Positions 1 through 7,469 of a stretch of 64,000 nt of DNA are shown piece by piece (positions within the stretch are counted from its first letter, which is position 1; each line of letters starts with the position of its first letter). Position numbers and translations under genes: made by a program. The notes below the pieces were generated by a model that made no database searches, was not told the origin of the DNA, and was given only the letters and a program-made list of their open reading frames with translations. Source of the stretch: Paenibacillus camelliae (lineage in GTDB: Bacteria; Bacillota; Bacilli; Paenibacillales; Paenibacillaceae). The stretch spans positions 98,541 to 162,540 of the forward strand of contig NZ_JAMBNY010000011.1 of assembly GCF_023715345.1 (NCBI RefSeq), in the 5' to 3' direction.

Positions 1-153
1 AAAGAAGTATCGTTGGATCATGGGACGAAACCGAATTTTTGAGGATTTCCTCTTGCTTCGTCTATGTCTCCTTTTGCAACGAGGAGGGGATTTTTTGTCT
101 ACAAAGCCTGTTAATTTGAAGCAGTATTTTTTCTTGCATTTTTTTCTTTGCAT
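1..153 (-). CDS. Partial ORF running off the left edge, very basic Cys-containing protein
   Basis: A minus-strand reading frame opens with ATG at 153 behind a GGGGGTG ribosome-binding site (6 nt spacing) and stays open for 51 codons to the window edge. The visible N-terminus starts MQRKKCKKKYC and is dominated by Lys, Arg and Ser with a few Cys. I do not recognise it. About 20 bp upstream is CATATAAATA, which resembles the -10 element of mother-cell sporulation sigma factors, so a spore-associated basic protein is possible. Codon composition is A-rich, and chance openness over 51 codons cannot be excluded. Confidence 0.35.
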   Translation of the reverse strand, partial: MQRKKCKKKYCFKLTGFVDKKSPPRCKRRHRRSKRKSSKIRFRPMIQRYFF

Positions 154-271
154 CTTCATCACCCCCAGCCTCAGACTATAGTATTTATATGCCTTAATGA
201 AGAACGGGGGTTGAAGCAACGGCCTATGGTGTCACTCTGCCAAGTGCTTTTTAATGGCTGCTGTGCATATG

Positions 272-315
272 AAAAAGCCCCAGCAAGCAGGTTTCAAAAC
301 CTGCAAGGCTGAGGC
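272..315 (-). terminator. Rho-independent terminator of the DsbA-like operon
   Basis: On the minus strand a GC-rich stem (GCCTCAGCCTTGCAGGTTT pairing with its imperfect complement, 277-315) is followed by TTTTT at 276-272. It sits 60 nt beyond the stop of the thiol oxidoreductase gene. Confidence 0.8.
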
Positions 316-372
316 TGTAATGCGTATATCCTTTATTTATTCAATGCTTTAGTCTTACAGTGGTTTCTAGCC

Positions 373-1020
373 TTATTGCTCGGCCTTTTCTTCTTCCCAC
401 ACCGTATCCAAAACCTGGCTAAAATATGGAACCGGCTGTGCGCCAGAAACAGCATACTTGTCGTTAAACACAAAGAAAGGCACACCTTGCACACCAATCT
501 GTCGTGATTCGGCGATATCCTTACTCACCTTCTCGGCATACTCTTTCCCTGCTATGATGCCGCGAACTTTCTCTCCAGCAAGTCCTACCTCTTCAGCCAA
601 GCGGACAATAGCTTCTGGATCACTTAAAACCTCACCCTCTGCAAAATGAGCAGCGTATAAACGATCAAAAAACTCATTACCTTTTCCCTGCTCTTTTGCA
701 TATTGGAATACGTGATGTGCGTCAGCCGTGCTAGCAAACTTTGCGATATCGTAATTAATGTCAACGCCTGATGCTTTGGCCATATCCGTAACCTGCTGTA
801 GCATCGCCTTCGTTTGTTCAACAGGAATGCCTTTAAGGTTAGAAAATGATTCGTAATACGCCTCACCTGGAACGTACTCGGCATCTGGTGATAGCAAAAA
901 GCTTTTATATTCGATTTCAACGTTTTCGGCATGTTCAAAGCTCTCTAAAGCCTTTGCTAAATGTGCTTCTCCAATGTAACAGAACGGACATACAAAATCA
1001 GACCATATCGTAATTTTCAT
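373..1020 (-). CDS. DsbA/FrnE-family thiol-disulfide oxidoreductase
   Basis: A 215-aa cytosolic DsbA-like protein of the FrnE type, with a thioredoxin fold interrupted by a helical insertion. The N-terminus MKITIWSDF is followed by the redox motif CPFC (residues about 11-14). The cis-Pro region GVQGVPFFVF lies near residue 175 and is typical of the family. There is no signal peptide, so it should act on cytoplasmic substrates. I chose the ATG at 1020 because it overlaps the stop of the upstream small gene as ATGA and has AGAGGA in front; the in-frame ATG at 1056 has no such signal. Translational coupling to the Cys-containing small gene suggests the two proteins act together. Exact substrate unknown. 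Confidence 0.88.
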   Translation of the reverse strand: MKITIWSDFVCPFCYIGEAHLAKALESFEHAENVEIEYKSFLLSPDAEYVPGEAYYESFSNLKGIPVEQTKAMLQQVTDMAKASGVDINYDIAKFASTADAHHVFQYAKEQGKGNEFFDRLYAAHFAEGEVLSDPEAIVRLAEEVGLAGEKVRGIIAGKEYAEKVSKDIAESRQIGVQGVPFFVFNDKYAVSGAQPVPYFSQVLDTVWEEEKAEQ

Positions 1021-1214
1021 TCTTTTTCCTCTTTCCCTTGGGTGATTGGTCCACATATTCCAGTATTAATATCACAGACGAAGCCTGCAGCTCCATCTAT
1101 ATTTTTTAATACTTGAATACGGTTTAGATCTTTAGCTTTTATAGTAGAACCGTTGTCTTTAGAAACAGTATCTTTAGATGGTTTTATGACATCATTTTGC
1201 TTTTCATCCGCCAT
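1017..1214 (-). CDS. Small Cys-containing protein coupled to the DsbA-like gene
   Basis: A 65-aa hydrophilic protein starting MADEKQND, behind a strong GGGGAGG ribosome-binding site. The first 45 residues are Lys/Asp/Ser-rich and look disordered. The C-terminal third contains GFVCDINTGICGP, two Cys separated by six residues. The gene overlaps the following DsbA/FrnE-like gene by 4 nt. I do not recognise a family. A redox partner, a metal-binding adaptor, or a precursor peptide whose two Cys are handled by the coupled oxidoreductase are all possible. An in-frame upstream ATG at 1253 lacks a ribosome-binding site. Confidence 0.7.
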   Translation of the reverse strand: MADEKQNDVIKPSKDTVSKDNGSTIKAKDLNRIQVLKNIDGAAGFVCDINTGICGPITQGKEEKE

Positions 1215-1267
1215 CGTTATACCTCCCCTGTATACATAAACTGCTATGATCAAGTTACTAACCTTTT

Positions 1268-1296
1268 TTTATAATCTGTAACAATTATAGTTACAA
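1268..1296 (-). promoter_or_regulatory. Promoter with overlapping palindromic operator for the Cys-peptide/DsbA operon
   Basis: The minus strand reads TTGTAA, 17 nt, TATAAA (-35 at 1296-1291, -10 at 1273-1268). A perfect inverted repeat TGTAAC-N7-GTTACA (1277-1295) covers the -35 and spacer, as expected for a repressor site. The regulator is not identified. Confidence 0.55.
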
Positions 1297-1447
1297 TTAA
1301 AACCCCTGTCAAATCCAATCCATTCTATTAAACTCCCAATAAAATGATCCACTAACTACCATATGTACCTGTCCGATTCACAAACGATGAATATATTAAT
1401 AGCATCAAGAATAAACGTGAGGTGATTGTATTGGAGGTGATCACACC

Positions 1448-2500
1448 TTGTTAATCGGAGTATGTGTTTCTAATGAGAAACGAAAGTTCAGAGCCTATGT
1501 CAAAGAACGGCTCAAATTATATTCGGGGAATGCTGAGCTGATTGCATTTCGAATGAAGGACCTAGACTTGAAGCGTAAGAGAGTAAAAGGAGAATACTTG
1601 AAGAAGAAAGGTAAAAAAATTCATCGTGTGAAGGGAGTCTATCCACTCCCTGCTGCTATTTATGTACAAACATATGTCCATCCACGTATGCTAAAAAAAC
1701 TGGAGAAGGCCATAGGCCGAAAGGTCTTCAACAACTTCATATGTGACAAATGGCAATGCTCGAAGCTTCTCTTCGCCGATACAGAGCTACAAGCTTATCT
1801 TCCATACACACGAAAATTGAAGGATTTAACCAGCGTGCAAAAAGCACTAGATCGCTATCGAGATGTTATTCTAAAACCTATTAATGCAGTGTACGCCTAC
1901 GGTGGCAAAGGGATTATTCGTGTACGGCTGGAGGAGGATAATGAGATCGAGGCCTATTATTGGAGTTCGAAAGGAATGAACAAGAAAATTTTCACTTCTT
2001 ATAACAGCTTGTGGAAGTTTTTATTGGATAAGCGATCTGATGATGACTATATCGTTCAACAGTTTATTCCCACGATGAAAGTTGAAGATAACGCAACCGA
2101 TATCCGGTTGCATATGAATAGAGACGGTTCTGGACAATGGGTAGTGTCTGATATTCTGCTACGCGTCGCCACGAATGAAAGTCATCTTAGTCATCAGCTT
2201 AACATGACTCTTGAAATTGATTATCTGGATAATAAGTTTCCTCAGCATCAAGGTGAAACAGATGAGTCATATATGAAAGAATCCATTATAAAGGTTGGGC
2301 TAATGATTTGCCGTGCATTCGATCATGCAGGGTATCATATGGGAGATTTGGGCATCGACATCGGCGTCGATGAGCACGGTCATCCTTGGGTATTTGAAGT
2401 CAATACCCTCCCAAATCCATATCCCTCTTATAATTATGCAGCATTCACATATCCTATTGAATATGCGCTTTATCTTGCGGCCAAGAAGAAGAAGACATGA
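1448..2500 (+). CDS. YheC/YheD family ATP-grasp protein (spore-coat associated type)
   Basis: A 350-aa protein starting at TTG with GGAGGTGA 7 nt upstream. The N-terminal part is Lys-rich with HRVKGVYPLPAAIYVQ. The ATP-grasp core includes VILKPINAVYAYGGKGIIRV (around residue 140), DIRLHMNRDG (around 218) and the metal-binding end segment DLGIDIGVDEHGHPWVFEVNTLPNP (around 305-330). The family is known from Bacillus YheC/YheD, endospore coat-associated proteins of unknown ligase activity. It is monocistronic here, flanked by the divergent DsbA-like operon and a converging dehydrogenase gene. Substrate unknown. Confidence 0.85.
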   Translation: MLIGVCVSNEKRKFRAYVKERLKLYSGNAELIAFRMKDLDLKRKRVKGEYLKKKGKKIHRVKGVYPLPAAIYVQTYVHPRMLKKLEKAIGRKVFNNFICDKWQCSKLLFADTELQAYLPYTRKLKDLTSVQKALDRYRDVILKPINAVYAYGGKGIIRVRLEEDNEIEAYYWSSKGMNKKIFTSYNSLWKFLLDKRSDDDYIVQQFIPTMKVEDNATDIRLHMNRDGSGQWVVSDILLRVATNESHLSHQLNMTLEIDYLDNKFPQHQGETDESYMKESIIKVGLMICRAFDHAGYHMGDLGIDIGVDEHGHPWVFEVNTLPNPYPSYNYAAFTYPIEYALYLAAKKKKT

Positions 2501-2518
2501 CGTCTCTTCTTCTTTTTT
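2484..2518 (+). terminator. Possible terminator of the YheC/D gene
   Basis: The last Lys codons and stop form a stem (AAGAAGAAG-GAC with GTC-TCTTCTTCTT) around the TGA, followed by TTTTTTA. The stem is purine/pyrimidine rich and weak, so this is tentative. Confidence 0.4.
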
Positions 2519-2557
2519 AGTCTCTTCCTCTATTCTGCATCTTACTTACTACCCATT

Positions 2558-3490
2558 TTATTCTCGAATTTGTATCACTAGCTTCCCTCTCGTATGCTTT
2601 GTTTCAATTCGCGTATGAGCCATTCGCAGAGCTTCTTCAGCTAGTGGATATGCTTCATTAATATAGGATTTTAGGCTTTGCTCTTGCAGCCACCCTTCGA
2701 TCTGCTCCAGCTCTTCTCGCTTCGGATTCACGACGACAAATTTACCTTCTACTCCATAGGCTTTGACTATATCTTCAATAGATGGTGTTACAATCGATAC
2801 GATTCTGCCGCCTTGCTTCAGCACGTTGCTGTTTTTCTGTTGATCTATTCCCATAATAAAATCAAAAACGATATCCACGTCACGAGCTGCTTCTGAAAAA
2901 TCAACAGACGTGTAATCAATAACCTCGTCCGCACCTAAGCTGCGAACAAATTCATGATTACTTGCCCTTGCTGTTGTCATCACATAAGCTCCTGCGCGCT
3001 TGGCCATTTGAATTGCAACATGGCCTACCCCACCTGCTCCGCCATGGATCAGCACTCGCTGACCTTCCTTTAGCTCACCATAATGGAATAATGAGTGCCA
3101 GGCTGTCAGCGCGACTGCGGGTAATGCCCCCGCTTCCTGAAAAGTGATCGTAGAGGAAAGCTTGGCTAATTGATCCTCCTCAGCAACTGCATATTCCGCA
3201 TAAGTCCCCGTACTCCCTAAGCCGAATACTCGATCTCCTTGCTTAAATTGCGTTACCGCAGTACCGACCTCCTTCACAACGCCTGCAAGATCTAGTCCTA
3301 GAATATGAGGAAAGCTATGCACTGGAAATACCTCCTGCATAACACCTGCCCGAATATTGCAGTCAACCGGATTGACGGACGTTGCATACAGTTCAACAAG
3401 CACCTGATTGTCGTTATAGCTTGGCACAGCCACTTGCTCACCTCTCAGCACATCTGGATTTCCGTATTCTTGTATCGTTATCGCTCTCAT
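2558..3490 (-). CDS. NADP-dependent zinc-free alcohol dehydrogenase / quinone oxidoreductase
   Basis: A 310-aa medium-chain dehydrogenase/reductase. The N-terminal GroES-like domain has MRAITIQEYGNPDVLRGE and HILGLDLAGVVKEVG. The Rossmann domain carries the nucleotide-binding motif HGGAGGVGHVAIQMAKRAGA (around residues 148-167). Structural zinc Cys residues are absent, which is typical of the quinone-oxidoreductase (QOR/zeta-crystallin) branch that reduces quinones or enones with NADPH. It is divergent from a TetR regulator, so it is probably the regulated target in response to an electrophile or quinone. AGGAGG lies just before the ATG. Confidence 0.88.
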   Translation of the reverse strand: MRAITIQEYGNPDVLRGEQVAVPSYNDNQVLVELYATSVNPVDCNIRAGVMQEVFPVHSFPHILGLDLAGVVKEVGTAVTQFKQGDRVFGLGSTGTYAEYAVAEEDQLAKLSSTITFQEAGALPAVALTAWHSLFHYGELKEGQRVLIHGGAGGVGHVAIQMAKRAGAYVMTTARASNHEFVRSLGADEVIDYTSVDFSEAARDVDIVFDFIMGIDQQKNSNVLKQGGRIVSIVTPSIEDIVKAYGVEGKFVVVNPKREELEQIEGWLQEQSLKSYINEAYPLAEEALRMAHTRIETKHTRGKLVIQIRE

Positions 3491-3519
3491 TTGGATAGCC
3501 TCCTTAATTTATGATCATT

Positions 3520-3637
3520 TGTTGAATAATCAACAACTGTCTATTACAATGAAATTGTATGGATTAATTTGGAAGAGAGCAATCGTTAATACTGCTCGAA
3601 ATGTTCATTAATCAACACATTCTACATAAATGTTCAT
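3520..3637. promoter_or_regulatory. Divergent regulatory region with operator-like repeats
   Basis: The 168-bp space between the dehydrogenase and tetR genes holds a palindrome TGTTGA-ATAA-TCAACA (3520-3535), a second inverted repeat ACAAT-N3-ATTGT (3548-3560) and a direct repeat AAATGTTCAT at 3599-3608 and 3628-3637. These are good candidates for the site bound by the adjacent TetR protein. Confidence 0.5.
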
Positions 3638-3658
3638 CTAAATAGGGAGGCCGTAACG

Positions 3659-4219
3659 ATGACAGTGGATCGTCGAGTATTAAAGTCACAGGAAGCGATA
3701 AAAAAAGCCTTCTTCGAGCTCATGGCTGAAAAAGACTTCAAGGATATTACCGTTCATCTCATATCGGAAAGGGCTAACCTCAATCGGGGTACATTCTATC
3801 TACATTACTTAGATAAGTTTGACCTGTTAGACAAGTGTATTGAGGAGCAATTCGCCGAGTTAATGCGAGTTTGTGCTGCGAAGGAGCATGATCAGACACA
3901 TTACCCTACATTCGATTCCATACTAACGACTACGCAATATTTTGAGGAGCATTTCATGTTCTATTCTTGCATGTTGAACAACAAAGGCATGCCTTCCTTT
4001 CGCGATCGAATGCTTGATCTCATGGTGAAGGGCATACATGAGCAGATCAATATGAGTGATATCAATAAAGGGATGAACAAGGATATTCTCGTCCAATTCA
4101 TGGCATCAGCCATTGTAGGCATCATCGAATGGTGGATAGTGAACCACATGCCGGTCCCCGCACAGCAATTGGCTAAAGAGCTATGGACGCTGCTGGAAAG
4201 AAATCAGATTAATCAGTAG
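3659..4219 (+). CDS. TetR/AcrR family transcriptional regulator
   Basis: A 186-aa TetR repressor. The N-terminal helix-turn-helix spans residues about 8-55: SQEAIKKAFFELMAEKDFKD, then VHLISERANLNRGTFYLHYLDK. The C-terminal all-helical ligand domain ends with VQFMASAIVGIIEWWIVNHMPVP, typical of the TetR_C family seen in Bacillus and Paenibacillus regulators. GGGAGG precedes the ATG. It is divergent from the quinone-oxidoreductase gene, which it most likely represses. Confidence 0.9.
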   Translation: MTVDRRVLKSQEAIKKAFFELMAEKDFKDITVHLISERANLNRGTFYLHYLDKFDLLDKCIEEQFAELMRVCAAKEHDQTHYPTFDSILTTTQYFEEHFMFYSCMLNNKGMPSFRDRMLDLMVKGIHEQINMSDINKGMNKDILVQFMASAIVGIIEWWIVNHMPVPAQQLAKELWTLLERNQINQ

Positions 4220-4290
4220 CCGATCGTAATGACTTCATAGTCTTATTTAAGGCTTATATCGAAGCCAAGCATCTATCTAACATCCAACCA

Positions 4291-4422
4291 TTATCCTAGG
4301 TTAAACAAACCCTTAACAAAGCCAACGATGGTGTTGCCTGCCAAAAACTTAAGTGCCATGACCGAGATTACGACGATTACGCCTACGATGATTCCATAGG
4401 TTTCTTTTTTGGATTTTGACAT
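4291..4422 (-). CDS. Small single-span membrane protein
   Basis: A 43-aa ORF starting MSKSKKETYG, followed by one hydrophobic segment (IIVGVIVVISVMALKFLA) and a short amphipathic tail. AAAGGAG lies upstream, but its spacing to the ATG is long (about 14 nt). An in-frame ATG at 4542 would add an unlikely, differently composed N-terminus. No family recognised. Small membrane proteins like this are common in Firmicutes stress regions, but no function can be inferred. Confidence 0.45.
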   Translation of the reverse strand: MSKSKKETYGIIVGVIVVISVMALKFLAGNTIVGFVKGLFNLG

Positions 4423-4605
4423 AGTTACTATATACACTCCTTTAATACGTGTTCTTACTATTACATTAACAAAGGAGTAGTTTGGATTTTTGATATCGTT
4501 TGCTATGTTTTCATTTGAGGTAAATGCCATGCATTGCCACACTTATGGAAGTTACACTATAATTTACCTAGTTAAAGCAAGTACGGTACGGAAGGAGGCG
4601 GGCTC

Positions 4606-5748
4606 ATGCGCTCATACTGGATTTGGCTCTTGTTCATGGTAGCAGCCTGGCTATGTGCCTGGCTAAGCTTGCCTGTCGAGGAAGCGTTGAAGCCTTGGCG
4701 ACTTGTTGTTGCCGCACTATTTTTTATGCTATATTTCATCGCCCCGCTGCTGCGCAATCGTCCAGTATGGCTGACCTCCACATTAATCGGCGCTTCCATC
4801 CTGGCTACGGTCGCATTACAGCTAGAGTATACGGGTGAGCATTCTTTATATGTACTACTAATCTATTCCTTGCTTGCGGGAAAGGCCATCTATCGCCTTC
4901 CCCCTATTCACGCAGTCATCGTGGGAATTGCATTACTTAGTAATCTTCTTGCTCCTAGCTGGTTCGGTTACCCTTCCTTTCCTCCTATGTTTGCTATTCT
5001 GCTTGCGGCCATACATGCCACCGGTCTGGCTGTATACAGCCACGCTAAGACTAATATGGAAGCGACCGATCTACGCAATGATGTGCTGCTCAGTGAATAT
5101 CGCGCGATGAAACGGCGTATCGTTACCAATGAAAAAGCGGCACGTCAGGAAGAACGGACACAGATTGCTAGAGATATACATGATTCGGTCGGGCATAAGC
5201 TGACGGCGCTGCTGATGCAGCTTGAGGTGCTGCGTATGCAAGCGGATGAACAGCTTGCCCCTCGAGTCACCGAACTTAAAGAGCTGGCTAGAGAAAGTCT
5301 TGAGGAAACAAGGAGCGCCGTGAAGTCCTTAAAGCAGCCAGAAACAGGCGGTCTTACCGCTATTCTTAACATGATTCGCAAGCTGGAAGCCGAACAGTTC
5401 ATGCGGGTTCACTTTACTGTTCAGCACGGAGCCCTTTCCGCTCCACTGAGCGCCTCGCAATCGTTCGCTGTCTACCGAGCGGTACAAGAGGCGCTTACTA
5501 ATCTGATGAAGCACAGTGAGTCTAAGGAAGCTTTTATTACGTTCGAAGCACCTGGGGGCGGGATCTTTCGATTCGAGGTCGTGAATCGCCTAAAGAATAA
5601 AGTGGTTGTGCGCGAAGGCTTCGGTCTGCGTTCCATGCGGGAGCGGATCGAGGAAGCCGGAGGAACACTAGAAGTAGTCGCTTACCCAGATTCCTTCGTA
5701 ATACGCGGCGTTATGCCAATCCTGAAGGAAGGTGGTGAAACGTTATGA
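4606..5748 (+). CDS. NarL-type sensor histidine kinase (LnrJ/LiaS/DesK-like)
   Basis: A 380-aa kinase with about six hydrophobic segments in residues 1-150 and no large extracytoplasmic loop. HisKA_3 dimerisation follows, with EERTQIARDIHDSVGHKLTALLMQLE (phospho-acceptor His about residue 193). The HATPase_c domain has AVYRAVQEALTNLMKHS and the G-box EGFGLRSMRERIEEAGG. It overlaps the response regulator gene by 4 nt (ATGA). With the three ABC genes downstream it matches the Bacillus lnrJK-lnrLMN layout, where the kinase senses membrane-active polyenes. That assignment is by synteny and size, not proven orthology. Confidence 0.92.
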   Translation: MRSYWIWLLFMVAAWLCAWLSLPVEEALKPWRLVVAALFFMLYFIAPLLRNRPVWLTSTLIGASILATVALQLEYTGEHSLYVLLIYSLLAGKAIYRLPPIHAVIVGIALLSNLLAPSWFGYPSFPPMFAILLAAIHATGLAVYSHAKTNMEATDLRNDVLLSEYRAMKRRIVTNEKAARQEERTQIARDIHDSVGHKLTALLMQLEVLRMQADEQLAPRVTELKELARESLEETRSAVKSLKQPETGGLTAILNMIRKLEAEQFMRVHFTVQHGALSAPLSASQSFAVYRAVQEALTNLMKHSESKEAFITFEAPGGGIFRFEVVNRLKNKVVVREGFGLRSMRERIEEAGGTLEVVAYPDSFVIRGVMPILKEGGETL

Positions 5749-6377
5749 TTAAAATATTGCTCGTTGAAGACCAAGCTATGGTGAGGCAAGGCTTGAAAAT
5801 GATGATCGAAACAGATGAAGGTCTGCGTGTAAGCGGTGAAGCCTCCAATGGGAAAGAGGCGGTAGCACTGTGTGAATCCCATTCCTTCGATATTATCGTG
5901 ATGGATATTCGTATGCCTGAGATGGACGGACTGGAGGCAACACGCATTATTCGCTCCCGCTGGCCGAGCAGCAAAGTGCTCATTCTTACCACCTTCAACG
6001 ATGATGAATATGCGCTTGAGGCACTCAAGAGCGGAGCGAGCGGCTACATGCTTAAGGACGCGGAGCCGTCAGCACTAATTCGCGCTATCCATAGCTGCTT
6101 ATCGGTCGGGATGGCGCTGCAGGACGATGTTGCTGCGAAAATTATTCCACGGCTGCTCAAGGATGAGCAGGAGCACGAGGTCGACAAGTCCATCACCCCG
6201 CGTGAGCTTTCGATCCTTCGTCTAATTGGAGAGGGACGCAGTAACCGGGAAATTGCCGATCAGCTTGGGCTATCGATCGGAACAGTGAAGAATAACGTTA
6301 GCCAGGTCATGGAAAAGCTGGAGCTCAGAGATCGAACGCAGCTAGCGATCTACGCTATCCGGCACAATCTAGTTTGA
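5745..6377 (+). CDS. LuxR/NarL-family response regulator (LnrK-like)
   Basis: A 210-aa response regulator. The receiver has the acidic pocket VEDQ, phospho-acceptor Asp in VMDIRMPEMDG (about residue 54), LTTFNDDEYA and the Lys in GYMLKDAEPS. The C-terminal GerE/LuxR HTH is TPRELSILRLIGEGRSNREIADQLGLSIGTVKNNVSQVMEKL. It overlaps the kinase gene by 4 nt. Its likely target is the ABC transporter promoter 70-140 bp downstream, where a terminator separates the two modules. Confidence 0.92.
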   Translation: MIKILLVEDQAMVRQGLKMMIETDEGLRVSGEASNGKEAVALCESHSFDIIVMDIRMPEMDGLEATRIIRSRWPSSKVLILTTFNDDEYALEALKSGASGYMLKDAEPSALIRAIHSCLSVGMALQDDVAAKIIPRLLKDEQEHEVDKSITPRELSILRLIGEGRSNREIADQLGLSIGTVKNNVSQVMEKLELRDRTQLAIYAIRHNLV

Positions 6378-6423
6378 TCGACCGTGACCAGAGTCATGGT
6401 TCTACATAAAAGTAATGACGGAG

Positions 6424-6447
6424 GACAGTGGGAGCACTGTCTTTTTG
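6424..6447 (+). terminator. Terminator after the two-component genes
   Basis: A perfect 7-bp stem GACAGTG-GGAG-CACTGTC is followed by TTTTTGT. It separates the kinase/regulator pair from the ABC genes, implying a separate regulated promoter for the transporter or partial readthrough. Confidence 0.8.
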
Positions 6448-6521
6448 TCTGTACACTTAACTCATAAACATCGAACAGGATTCGAAATAAGAAGAACGCC
6501 AACAACAAGGAGGCATTAAGC

Positions 6522-7454
6522 ATGCTGGAAACGGTCGAGCTGAGTAAAAGCTTCAAGGGTAAGACGGTGGTAGACGGTGTAAGCTTGTATCTTGATCAAG
6601 GCGAATCGGTTGGCTTGCTTGGACCTAACGGAGCAGGTAAATCAACGACGATCTCTATGATTTCGTCCTTGCTCGCCCCAACGCATGGAGATGTATTGCT
6701 GCGTGGAAAGAGCGTTATTAAGCATCCGCAGGATATACGTAGGGTGCTAGGCGTCGTGCCGCAAGAAATCGCTCTTTACGAGGAGCTTAGCGCATATGAA
6801 AATTTACAATTTTTCGGACGAATTTATAAGCTAAAAAAAACAGCACTAGAGAGCAAAATTCAGGAGGTGCTGGAGATTGTCGGCCTACGTGAACGACAGA
6901 AGGAGCTCATCAAAACCTTCTCTGGTGGCATGAAACGCCGCATCAATATCGCTGCCGCTCTGCTACACAATCCGCAAATCGTTATTATGGATGAACCAAC
7001 CGTTGGGATTGATCCTCAATCACGGAATCATATTTTGGATACAGTTAGATATCTAAATCTTGAGAAAGGCACGACAGTCTTGTACACGAGCCACTACATG
7101 GAGGAGGTTGAGCAGCTATGCAAGCGCATGTATATCATGGACCATGGTAAGGTCATTGCCTCCGGTACGAAAGAAGAACTCGGACGCATCTTGTCCAGTG
7201 AAGATACGATCCTGCTGCAGCTCGATGCTTATGATGATGCTTTTATTGAAGAGATCCGCTCATTAGATCCGGTCAGACAGGTTGAGCGGACGGATCAGGG
7301 ACTGAAGCTCATTATAGCTAAGCAGAGTCGAGTGCTCAGCTCTATCGTTCAGAGCGCGGAACGTCACAGCGTACAATTGATCAACATGCATGTGCATACA
7401 CCAAGTCTTGAAGATGTATTTCTTCATCTTACCGGTCGGACCTTACGCGATTAA
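6522..7454 (+). CDS. ABC transporter ATP-binding protein (LnrL-like)
   Basis: A 310-aa ABC ATPase of the DrrA/CcmA type. Walker A GPNGAGKST lies near residue 35, Q-loop VPQEIALYEEL, signature FSGGMKRR near residue 132, Walker B IVIMDEPTVGID near 155 and switch His TSHYMEE. A C-terminal accessory region of about 90 residues, usual for drug-resistance exporters, follows the ATPase core. AAGGAGG precedes the ATG. It drives the two ABC-2 permeases downstream, likely exporting or expelling an amphipathic antibiotic from the membrane. Confidence 0.93.
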   Translation: MLETVELSKSFKGKTVVDGVSLYLDQGESVGLLGPNGAGKSTTISMISSLLAPTHGDVLLRGKSVIKHPQDIRRVLGVVPQEIALYEELSAYENLQFFGRIYKLKKTALESKIQEVLEIVGLRERQKELIKTFSGGMKRRINIAAALLHNPQIVIMDEPTVGIDPQSRNHILDTVRYLNLEKGTTVLYTSHYMEEVEQLCKRMYIMDHGKVIASGTKEELGRILSSEDTILLQLDAYDDAFIEEIRSLDPVRQVERTDQGLKLIIAKQSRVLSSIVQSAERHSVQLINMHVHTPSLEDVFLHLTGRTLRD

Positions 7455-7469
7455 AGGAGTGGGATATCG

